A stretch of DNA of 64,000 nt. Source: Acidobacteriota bacterium. Lineage in GTDB: Bacteria; Acidobacteriota; Polarisedimenticolia; J045. Where the stretch lies: the NCBI GenBank assembly GCA_030949985.1, contig JAUZRX010000021.1:124001-188000 (forward strand), given 5' to 3'. A program made the position numbers and the translations under genes. Below, one piece after another: positions 26,851 to 34,609 of this stretch (within the stretch, counting starts at the first letter, position 1; each line of letters starts with the position of its first letter). The notes under the pieces are model-generated. The model saw only the letters and a program-made list of their open reading frames with translations, ran no database searches and was not told where the DNA came from.

Positions 26851-29800
26851 CGGGCCTCCGCGGGGGCGAGCAACGATCGGGCGTCGTCGAGAACCCGGCG
26901 AGCCTCGGCGATCCGTCCCATCTGCTGAAGGACCCGGGCGCGCTCGGCCTGCAGAGCGGGATCGCGGGGACGCAGAGCGACGGCCCGCTCGATAGCCTCG
27001 AGAGCGTCGGCACCGCGCCCCGTTTCGAGCAGGCAGGCGGCCTTCTCCCGGAAAGCGTCGACATAGATCGGGTCGAAGACCAGCGCGCGTTCCAGGCGCT
27101 CGAGGGCTTGCTCCGGCAGCCCCTGCCGCCGCAGACAACGAGCGATCCCGGCCTGAATGCTCGCGCGAATGGGCCACGGTGCCTCCAGGTTCTCGCACTT
27201 CCGGTAGATGGCCAGGGCCTGGTCGACGCGTCCGACGGCGAAGCGGGCCAGCGCGAGCAACAGACCGGCCTCCGGATCGTCCTCCCCGTCGGCCCAGGCC
27301 CGCTCCACCTCGGCCACGGCCTGCCGCCCCTGGCCGAGACGGAAGAGGGATTGAGCCAGACGCTTGCGGCTCTCCGCCCAGCCCGGGTCGAGTTCCACCG
27401 CCGCCAACACCAGGCGATGAGCGGTGCCCACGTGCTCCCACTCCTCGAAGACGCGGCTGGCCTCGAACAACCGCCCGGCTGTCAGGCGTCGGCCCGGATC
27501 CGCGCCCCACTTCCTCTCCATCAGCCGGTCGTCCGCCTGCCGGTCCGATGGATCGGAACCCTCCAGCGCGGCGATCGGCCGGCCCTCCCATGCCACCTCC
27601 GCCCAGCGCAGTCCCTGGCGCTCGAGGGCATAGACCCGGTCCCGAAGCGCCGCGTCGAGAGTCCTGAAACGCTCGTCGAACCCGCCGAGCCGCCACAGCA
27701 ACCGCAGCGAGAAGTTCACCGCCAGCCAACCCTCGGCACCGAAAGCGACGGCGGCCGCATGGTCCGGGCTGCGGCCCAGTTCGTCGCGCAACCGCTCGAG
27801 CACCCGGGGAAGCTCTCTCGTTCCAGGCGAGACCACGGCCAGGTAGGGAGAGTCCGCCTGCATGGCGGCGGCCGTCAGCAAGGCGCCGCCCCGAGGCTCG
27901 CCCGGTGCCCCGCCGCCGACTTCCAGAACCCTGCACCGCACCAGTCCGGCCCGGATCCGCCGGTCGAGCGGGCCCGTGGTCAGCATCGTTTGAACACTCA
28001 CCTCCGGCTGATGCTCGACGTAATCGGCGTCCATGACCTGCACCGCCCGGCGAATCCGATCGGTGTAGCTGTGCTCCGCGTGAGCCCTGGCCTGCCCGGC
28101 GGCGGCGATCGCCCGGCGCTGCTCGTCATCACGCAGGTATCGCGCCACCTTGGCTCGGAGATCTTCCGCCCCGTGGAACGTGGCCACTTCCCGGCCCGGA
28201 CGGAAGAACTCGCTCAATGTCTCGCGGCTGTCATCCACCAGGACGAAGCCGCCACAGCCTGCGATGTGGAAGAGCGAACCGTTGGGAGAGCGAGCGGCGG
28301 TGACCGGCCCTCCGAAAGCACACTCCTCCTCCCGCCTGTGAATCACCAGGTTGATACGACTCTCGCGGTAGATCGCGGCCACCTTCTCCGGCGCAGCGCC
28401 TTCCAGGTGTTCCCAACCCTTCTCCCGCGCCACCTCTTCCCATCCGGAACCAACGAGCAGAACCTTCAGCGACGCTTCCAGCGAGCGAACCAGATCGACC
28501 CGGTGCGGAAACGCCGAACCGACCAGCGAAAGATCCCATCGCGGTGCGACGACGGGCTGCGACCGATGAACACCGACCGCGTCACAGCCGTGGGCCAGGA
28601 AATGAGTGTTGGGATTGCCATGCCGGCGATGATGTTCCACCGTGGCCGCATCCTGCACGAAAACATGATCGAAAAACTCACCGATCCGCCGGCTGCGCAC
28701 AGTTTCGTACGGTTCGTCCATCATCCAGACCGCACTGGGCACGCCCTGGGCCTTGATCTCACGCAGGATGTCACGGGGCAGCGCGTAGCCCTGGATGGCG
28801 AAAACCAGGTCGGGCTTTTCCTCGCGCAGCGCCAGCAAAGTCCGATCCACCGGGTAGCCTTCCTCCGCCAACCGGCGCCGGTGACCCTCCTCGTAGCGCT
28901 CCCAGAGCACCGCATGGCCGGCGAAGAGCTTGGGCGGCTGAAGGGGCCAGTACACCACTTCGAAGCCCGCATCGGAAAAAGCTCGTACCAGCATCTCGTC
29001 GAAGTAGGTATGCGGCCAAAGCATCCCCGCCCCGATATAGAACACTTTCTTCGCCGCCGGGGTCGCGTTCCGGCCTGGAAGGGATTTGCGGGCGAGCACC
29101 TCGTCGAAGACTGCCATCCACTTCTCGCAGGCCTGCGCCATGTCGTGGTGTTCCTCGACATCTTTCCGGGCTTCGGCGCCCATGCTTCGACAACGTGCGG
29201 GATCCTCGATCAAGTCCTCGAGGACCCGATACCAGGCCTCGGGATCTTCATCGACGAGCATGCCCGTCTCACCATGGCGCACCGTGTCCCGGTAGGCCCG
29301 CACATGAGAATAGACCCCGGCCGCCGCTACGGAGCCATATTCCAGGTACTTGATCGCGGACTTGCAATCGTTGAAGGGATGAACCAGCAAGGGAGCGAGA
29401 GCGATATCGATCCCGCAACCCGCCAGGGTCTTCAAATAGGCCGGGTAATCGTCCTGAAAGCCGAGTTCCTCGAGCGGCAAACCGGCCCGCCGGAGGCACT
29501 CGGGAACGAAGCCGAGAAAGACCAGTCGCAGGCGTTGGCCGTACTTGGCGTGCAGTCGCTGGAGCACTCCCGCGATCATCTCGAAGTCACCCTCGTGGGT
29601 GCGCGTTCCGGAATAGCCGAGAGTGACCCGTTCCGCGGGAGCGGAGCGCCGGGCCGGTACCTGCTTGAGGTCGATCGTGTTGTGGACGACACGGATCGCC
29701 GGGTTGTAGCGGCCGAACGTCTCCGCCAGGGCTTCGGTGGATACGGTCACCATGTCCGCCAGGCGCAGGTAGCGTTCGACGGTCGATCGCACGAGAACCG

Positions 29801-30113
29801 AGCGATAGGACTCGTAGGCCGGATGATATTCGGGCGGGCCGTTGACCCAGTTGTCGTCCGTGTCGTAGATCACGGGACGACCGCGAAGCCGGGCCATGCG
29901 GACCATTTCCATCGCCCGCGGATGCTCGAGCCGCTGCGCGACGATCACATCGGCGGAAGCCACGCAGCGTTCGCCGACACGGGCGACTGGACGCTGCTCG
30001 AAGGTGATCCGTCCCTCGGCGGCAAGGCGCTCGAAAGGGAGCAACTGGCGAATATGGGTCGCCGGTGTGGATCCATGGTAGGTCAGCAGCACATGGGGGC
30101 GCGTCCGACTCAT
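26847..30113 (-). CDS. multidomain glycosyltransferase: GT4-like, CgeB-like, degenerate GT2 and TPR modules
   Basis: A 1088-residue protein with at least four modules. Residues 1-370 are a GT4/GT-B-like domain (VIYDTDDNWVNGP, VHNTIDLKQVP, HPFNDCKSAIKYLEYGSV). Residues 375-700 resemble the CgeB spore-protein GT domain (WMMDEPYETVR, FLAHGCDA, SPNGSLFHIAGCGGFVLVDD). Residues 720-880 look like the C-terminal part of a GT2 domain without its donor-binding half (VNFSLRLLWRLGGFDERFR). Residues 890-1088 hold TPR-like repeats. Such proteins occur in O-antigen and flagellin-glycan clusters. It overlaps the next GT2 gene by ATGA and follows the preceding GT4 gene by a similar overlap. Confidence 0.85.
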   Translation of the reverse strand: MSRTRPHVLLTYHGSTPATHIRQLLPFERLAAEGRITFEQRPVARVGERCVASADVIVAQRLEHPRAMEMVRMARLRGRPVIYDTDDNWVNGPPEYHPAYESYRSVLVRSTVERYLRLADMVTVSTEALAETFGRYNPAIRVVHNTIDLKQVPARRSAPAERVTLGYSGTRTHEGDFEMIAGVLQRLHAKYGQRLRLVFLGFVPECLRRAGLPLEELGFQDDYPAYLKTLAGCGIDIALAPLLVHPFNDCKSAIKYLEYGSVAAAGVYSHVRAYRDTVRHGETGMLVDEDPEAWYRVLEDLIEDPARCRSMGAEARKDVEEHHDMAQACEKWMAVFDEVLARKSLPGRNATPAAKKVFYIGAGMLWPHTYFDEMLVRAFSDAGFEVVYWPLQPPKLFAGHAVLWERYEEGHRRRLAEEGYPVDRTLLALREEKPDLVFAIQGYALPRDILREIKAQGVPSAVWMMDEPYETVRSRRIGEFFDHVFVQDAATVEHHRRHGNPNTHFLAHGCDAVGVHRSQPVVAPRWDLSLVGSAFPHRVDLVRSLEASLKVLLVGSGWEEVAREKGWEHLEGAAPEKVAAIYRESRINLVIHRREEECAFGGPVTAARSPNGSLFHIAGCGGFVLVDDSRETLSEFFRPGREVATFHGAEDLRAKVARYLRDDEQRRAIAAAGQARAHAEHSYTDRIRRAVQVMDADYVEHQPEVSVQTMLTTGPLDRRIRAGLVRCRVLEVGGGAPGEPRGGALLTAAAMQADSPYLAVVSPGTRELPRVLERLRDELGRSPDHAAAVAFGAEGWLAVNFSLRLLWRLGGFDERFRTLDAALRDRVYALERQGLRWAEVAWEGRPIAALEGSDPSDRQADDRLMERKWGADPGRRLTAGRLFEASRVFEEWEHVGTAHRLVLAAVELDPGWAESRKRLAQSLFRLGQGRQAVAEVERAWADGEDDPEAGLLLALARFAVGRVDQALAIYRKCENLEAPWPIRASIQAGIARCLRRQGLPEQALERLERALVFDPIYVDAFREKAACLLETGRGADALEAIERAVALRPRDPALQAERARVLQQMGRIAEARRVLDDARSLLAPAEAR

Positions 30114-31912
30114 CGGTGGGCTCCTTCCGCGGTGACCTCCTGCCGCCTACCGCAGAGCACGTCGTCGTAGGCCTCCAGGGTAGCCTTGACGTGGGCCTCG
30201 AAGGAGTGCTCGGCGGCAAAACGCTCGCAGAGCCTGCGGCTGCGATTCGAGTCCGTGTCGTTCCAGGCCGCCAGCACCGCCCGCCGAATCGATGCGAGAG
30301 ATGCCGGTGAACAGTAGAAAGCGTCTCCCCGGTAGTACTCCCATTCGCCGGCGCGGTCGCCCACCACGATGCGGCAGCCGGACATGGCCGCCTCGATACT
30401 GGCCAGGCTCGCTCCTTCGTTCCAGCTCGGCAGGGCGTGGACCCGCGCCGCGGCAAAGGCGTCCGCCAGCTCGTGCTGGGGAAGCTGGGAGATGAAAAGC
30501 GTGTCCCTCGGAGCATAGTAGCGGCAGAGATCCTGGTAGTCTCGAGTGATCTCGTTGGCCGCCCCCACGATGACCAGCGGCAGCCCCGCGTCGGCCAGGG
30601 CGTAGAGCAGCATCAACTGGTTCTTGCGCGGTTCGAGATGTCCGACGGAGATGACAAAATCATCGACCCCGTACTTTTCGACGAAACGCTCCCGGGATCC
30701 ACGGGTGAAGAGGGACGTATCCGCGCAGTTGGGCACGATGGTGAAGGGCCGGTGGATCCCCAGTCTGTGGGCTATGGTGCGAATCTCCGAGAGACTCAAA
30801 CCCACCAGGTGATCCGCCAGGTCGAAGAGGGCTCGCTGGGCTTCCACCACCGGTTCGGCCACGGGAATGCGGCCGGGTTGGTCGGATCCACGGGTGACCA
30901 GCTCTCCGCGGGCCAGGTTGTCGAGCAGCGCTTCCCTTTCCTCAACCGACCAGGCCTGGAAAATGCGAGGAAGCACCTCTACGGCAAAGTTCGATTCGGA
31001 AAGCTCCATGTAGATCGTGGAGACGACCAGCGGGATGCCCGCATAGAGCACCCGGCTCGCCTGGGCCAGACCGTCCTGGCTTCGCCACGCGTGGTGGTAG
31101 AGATGGGCCAGATCGTAACCCTCGCAATGGGGATGGGCCGTGATCGCCAAATCGGCGACCCACCCCTCGTTTCTCAATCCGAGGATCGTCTTGGCGATCC
31201 GCAGGCGGGGACCGGGAGCATCATCGATGTTACCGAAGGCGTCCGGATGGGCGATCAACAGGACTCTCCGGCCATCGGGAGAAACCCGGCGCCGACGGTC
31301 GACCACCGCCACCAGCATGTCTCCTTCCGGTCCCGGACACTGAACGATCCACGGCACCTGCCCGAAAACCTGCAACACCAGGTTCTCGAGGGTGCCCCGC
31401 TCGAAGTAGTTGAGGCACCCCCAGGACCGGCGCTCGGGGACGTGGCGCCGGGCCGCATCGGCTCCGCGGTCCCGCACGCGGAGTAACAGCAGACCGTCGT
31501 CTCCCAGCCGCTTCCGGCACGCTTCCAGGGTTTCAAGCGGTCGGGGATCGTAGTCCAGAAGGTCCCAGGCGATCAGCGCACGGGCGGCATCCTTCCTCTC
31601 TCCCTCGGCCTGCAGGTCGTAGCCTCGGGCCGCCGCAACACCCTCGAAACGGCTGTCCCGGGCACCTAGAGTTTCGATCTTTCCCCTTCCTTCGAGCAGC
31701 AAATCGAGGAAGAAGAGCCGCCAGTCGAATCCTTCGTCGGTGTCAGCCATGCGGATCTGGTAGCGGCGCGCGGCCTGCTCGATGCGTCCCTGCCCGGGTG
31801 AGGGGAAGAGACTGTAAGCCCCGCAGGCTCGACAGTGCAGATGGTCGGAAAGCACTTCGAGGCCACCGGCGCCGGCGCAAACAGGACAGGAGGAAGGTCT
31901 GATGGCACTCAC
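30110..31912 (-). CDS. GT4-family glycosyltransferase with N-terminal zinc-ribbon/methyltransferase-like region
   Basis: A 600-residue protein. Two CxxC pairs (CPVC, CRAC) near the N-terminus form a probable zinc ribbon, followed by a region of about 180 residues resembling a degenerate class I methyltransferase as in SAM-dependent enzymes of glycan clusters. From about 215 a GT4 domain follows, with ISVGHLEPRKNQ, IVGAANEIT and the SWNEGASLASIEAAMSG nucleotide-sugar block. The GTG at 31910-31912 is chosen because GGAGGG precedes it and it overlaps the asnB stop (GTGA). Its stop region overlaps the start of the 1088-residue transferase. Confidence 0.85.
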   Translation of the reverse strand: MSAIRPSSCPVCAGAGGLEVLSDHLHCRACGAYSLFPSPGQGRIEQAARRYQIRMADTDEGFDWRLFFLDLLLEGRGKIETLGARDSRFEGVAAARGYDLQAEGERKDAARALIAWDLLDYDPRPLETLEACRKRLGDDGLLLLRVRDRGADAARRHVPERRSWGCLNYFERGTLENLVLQVFGQVPWIVQCPGPEGDMLVAVVDRRRRVSPDGRRVLLIAHPDAFGNIDDAPGPRLRIAKTILGLRNEGWVADLAITAHPHCEGYDLAHLYHHAWRSQDGLAQASRVLYAGIPLVVSTIYMELSESNFAVEVLPRIFQAWSVEEREALLDNLARGELVTRGSDQPGRIPVAEPVVEAQRALFDLADHLVGLSLSEIRTIAHRLGIHRPFTIVPNCADTSLFTRGSRERFVEKYGVDDFVISVGHLEPRKNQLMLLYALADAGLPLVIVGAANEITRDYQDLCRYYAPRDTLFISQLPQHELADAFAAARVHALPSWNEGASLASIEAAMSGCRIVVGDRAGEWEYYRGDAFYCSPASLASIRRAVLAAWNDTDSNRSRRLCERFAAEHSFEAHVKATLEAYDDVLCGRRQEVTAEGAHR

Positions 31913-33735
31913 AGGATCGCCCTCCGCCACTCCTGGTACATCAGCAGGGTCCAAACTTTCAACGCCCGGGCGGGCGAACGGGTCCAGCCCCCGCTCGCAA
32001 GAGCCTCGACGGTCTCGCGGCGGAAGACACCGGGCTCCAGGTCATCGAGTAGAGACTGCCGCGTGTACTCCTCGAGATCACCGCGGAACCACTTTTCGAG
32101 AGGCATCGAAAAGCCCATCTTCGGGCGCCAGAGCACGCGCGCCGGCAGTTCGTCTCGAAAGGCCGTCTTCAGTGCCAGCTTCGAGATCTCGCCACTGATC
32201 TTTGCCGACCGCGAGAGCCCCAGGCCGAAACTCACAAGCCGGGGATCGAGCATCGGTGCCCGTACTTCGAGCGAGGCCAGCATGCTGGCCCGGTCCACCT
32301 TGACCAGCAGGTTGTCCGGCAGATAGGTCTTCAGGTCGACGTACTGCAGGCGCTGAAGGTAGTCCATCCCGCCGCCGTCCTCGAAACGGGACTCCAAGTG
32401 CGGGTAGGGAGACTTCCGCCGCCGATCGAGGGCGCTCCAGAGCGACTCGTCCAACAGCTCGCGCTTCTCTTGATGGGTGAACGAACTCAGGAGAGGCACG
32501 TAGCTGTCGGGGTGGGGCGCGAGGGGCGGCTCGAGAAGCTGCCGAAACGCGCTTTCCCCACGGGCCACGCTGTCGAGATAACTCGCGTGCTCGGCCGCCA
32601 GCATGTAACGGGGATAGCCGCCGAAAGCCTCATCACCCCCTTCACCGGAGAGGCAAACCTTGACCTGCCTGCGGGCCTCGCGGCACATCAGGTAGGTGGG
32701 TACGGCGGCCTGGTCCGCCAGGGGTTCGTCGAACTGGGCCGCAATGGCGGGAATCAGCTCCACCGCCGATGAGGGGGCCAGCTCGATCCGCTCGTGACGC
32801 GTCCCGAAACGTCGAGCGACTTCCTCCGCGTATTCCGTCTCGTCGTAATCCTTGTCTTCGAAACCCACGGAAAAGGTGCGAATATCGCCGACGCCGAGAC
32901 GGGCCATGGTGGCCACGATCGCACTGGAATCGACACCGCCGCTGAGAAACACCCCTACCGGAACGTCAGCCACCAACCGGTCACGCACCGACTGCTCGAG
33001 CAGCCGCCGCAGGGTCTCGGTGGGAATCCCCTGCCCCGTGTCCTTTCGGGATTCGGGCACCGTCAGGCTCCAGTAGGGCTCGATACGCGCTCCCCCCGCA
33101 TCGAGACTCAGAGCATGTCCGGCGGGAAGTTTGTGAATCCCTTCGAAGATCGTGCGCGGCTCGGGAACGTATTGGAAGGTCAGGTAGTCGAAGAAGGACT
33201 CGCGATCGACGCGCCGCGGGCAGCGGGGATCGACGAGCAGGGCCTTGAGTTCCGAGGCGAAGGCGATACCGGTGTCCGTCAAACGATAGTAGAGGGGTTT
33301 CTTGCCGAAGTGATCCCGGGCGAGCAGCAGCCGCCGTCGCGACTCGTCCCACAAGGCGAGAGCGAATTGCCCTTCGAGGCGGCGCAACAGATCGTCGCCC
33401 ATCTCCTCGTAGAGGTGCACGAGAACTTCGGTATCCGTGTGAGAGCGGAAGCTGTGCCCCTGGCGCTGGAGTTCGCGCCGCAGCCGGCGATAGTTGTAGA
33501 TCTCACCGTTGAACACCACCTGCACGGAGCCATCCTCGTTGGCCAGGGGCTGGCGTCCGGCGGGAGAGAGATCGATGATGCTCAGACGACGATGGCCGAG
33601 GGCCACCTGCCGATCGGCGGAGAGGTAAAGCCCCGCGTCATCGGGCCCACGATGCACCAGGCGGTCCCGCATCTCGAGCACCAGTGACTCGCTGACGCCT
33701 CCTTCTCGGTCGACGATCCCGCAAATCCCGCACAT
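31909..33735 (-). CDS. asnB: asparagine synthetase-type glutamine amidotransferase (AsnB)
   Basis: A 608-residue glutamine-hydrolysing synthetase. After Met removal, Cys2 is the glutaminase nucleophile (MCGICGIVD), with RGPDDAG and NGEIYN in the Ntn domain. The synthetase half has the PP-loop LSGGVDSSAI, SLEVRAPMLD and the YPRYMLA region. It may make asparagine, but it heads an operon of three glycosyltransferases and a HAD phosphatase, where AsnB homologues often amidate uronic or nonulosonic acid residues of surface glycans. The start is the ATG at 33733-33735, supported by the obligatory Cys2. A promoter-like sequence lies 60 bases upstream. Confidence 0.93.
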   Translation of the reverse strand: MCGICGIVDREGGVSESLVLEMRDRLVHRGPDDAGLYLSADRQVALGHRRLSIIDLSPAGRQPLANEDGSVQVVFNGEIYNYRRLRRELQRQGHSFRSHTDTEVLVHLYEEMGDDLLRRLEGQFALALWDESRRRLLLARDHFGKKPLYYRLTDTGIAFASELKALLVDPRCPRRVDRESFFDYLTFQYVPEPRTIFEGIHKLPAGHALSLDAGGARIEPYWSLTVPESRKDTGQGIPTETLRRLLEQSVRDRLVADVPVGVFLSGGVDSSAIVATMARLGVGDIRTFSVGFEDKDYDETEYAEEVARRFGTRHERIELAPSSAVELIPAIAAQFDEPLADQAAVPTYLMCREARRQVKVCLSGEGGDEAFGGYPRYMLAAEHASYLDSVARGESAFRQLLEPPLAPHPDSYVPLLSSFTHQEKRELLDESLWSALDRRRKSPYPHLESRFEDGGGMDYLQRLQYVDLKTYLPDNLLVKVDRASMLASLEVRAPMLDPRLVSFGLGLSRSAKISGEISKLALKTAFRDELPARVLWRPKMGFSMPLEKWFRGDLEEYTRQSLLDDLEPGVFRRETVEALASGGWTRSPARALKVWTLLMYQEWRRAIL

Positions 33736-33793
33736 GGGGTCTCCCTCGGTCCCTGCGCACCCCTCCCTACGGGGGCGGACAGGCCTCGGGAAG

Positions 33794-33822
33794 AATATGG
33801 GTGCTGCAAACAGCGGCGACAA
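33794..33822 (-). promoter_or_regulatory. predicted promoter of the asnB-glycosyltransferase operon
   Basis: On the minus strand a -35 TTGTCG (33817-33822) and a -10 CATATT (33794-33799) are separated by 17 bases. It is the only AT-rich patch in the 235-base gap between the peroxiredoxin and asnB genes. Confidence 0.45.
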
Positions 33823-33970
33823 CCTGCGAACAGCAGGGAGGCACTCCGATCCGGCGGACCCCGGCAGTCGACCGATCCAGCCTTTTCGAGGCCAGGGGAC
33901 GGGACACCGAGGCCGGCACACCCGGCGGAAGCTCGGTTCCGCGCGCGAACGAGGCTCTTGGAGCGGGCTG

Positions 33971-34537
33971 CTAGGCCCCCGACCCTGAACGCCGGGGGAT
34001 ACCCAGTTCCTCGAGGCGGCGAATCATGTCGGCGCCGGCGGTGGCGGGCTCGACCTTCCTGTCGATGTAGAGCACCTTGCCGTCGATGCCGATATAGATC
34101 GTGGTGCGCGTGGCGAAACGGGCGATGGGATGCAGTACCCCGTACGCCTTGGCGACCTTCTTCCCCGGATCGCTGAGAATCGGGTAGGTCAGCTCGAGCT
34201 CCCGGGCGAAGCGGGCATTCTTCTCGGGCGCATCCACGCTCGCCGCAAAAAGCGCCACCTCGAATTCACCGATCTTTCGGCCGCTCTCACGGAGGGCCTT
34301 GCACTGAAGGGTTCACCCCCCTGTAAAGGCCCGGGGAAACCAGGCGATCACCACCGCCTTCCGGCCCCGGTACTCGCTGAGAGAGTGGACCTTGCCATCG
34401 GAGCCTGGAAGCTGGAAATCGGGGGCGATCTCACCGACCTTGAGCTTGCCGCGCCGCTTTTCCCCGGCCGGCTGGGCCCAGAGCCCGGCGAAAGCCAGGA
34501 ACATGATCAACAGCGATGCCCAAGTCGTCGCTTTCAT
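33971..34537 (-). CDS. secreted peroxiredoxin with in-frame TGA (probable selenocysteine) at the peroxidatic site
   Basis: A thioredoxin-fold AhpC/TSA-type peroxidase of 188 residues if the TGA at 34313-34315 is read. A signal peptide (MKATTWASLLIMFLAFAGLW, cleaved near residue 21-24) sends it to the periplasm. VGEIAPDFQLPGSDG, AVVIAWFPRAFTGG, then the TGA as residue 75, then TLQCKALRESG, SVDAPEKN, YPILSDPGKKVAKAYGVLHP and a C-terminal VEPATAGADM follow the family without a gap. The TGA replaces the Cys of FTxxC, giving T-x-x-U, the motif of known bacterial selenoperoxiredoxins; Cys79 could resolve. A SECIS-like hairpin follows. No frameshift is needed. A nonsense mutation is the alternative, but the rest of the gene is undamaged. 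The ATG has an AGAGG site. Confidence 0.85.
34279..34298 (-). promoter_or_regulatory. candidate bacterial SECIS hairpin
   Basis: On the mRNA, starting 14 bases after the UGA, GGCC pairs with GGCC and CUC with GAG, with a single bulged C and a five-base apical loop CGUGA. The loop begins 21 bases after the UGA and has G in its second position, in the range and form known for bacterial SECIS elements that bind SelB. Confidence 0.6.
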
Positions 34538-34609
34538 TCCGGCCTCTTGCGGATGGTCTTCCCGCCAGTGGATCGATCATAACGGCGGCTCACTCATAAA
34601 GCCAGAGGC

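Noticed and set aside
27108-30170. A very long open frame on the plus strand antisense to the 1088-residue glycosyltransferase.
   Set aside because: It lacks any recognisable domain, its composition is His/Arg/Pro-rich, and it lies opposite a clear multi-domain protein; in GC-rich DNA such frames are common shadows. The same applies to long antisense frames opposite the alpha/beta hydrolase (34649-36616), the KpsC/S-like gene (36171-38501), gyrA (47352-49118) and gyrB (49720-51558).
34313-34537. The first half of the peroxiredoxin as an independent short secreted protein.
   Set aside because: It ends at the peroxidatic site and the remaining half continues in the same frame with full family similarity, which a separate gene would not do.
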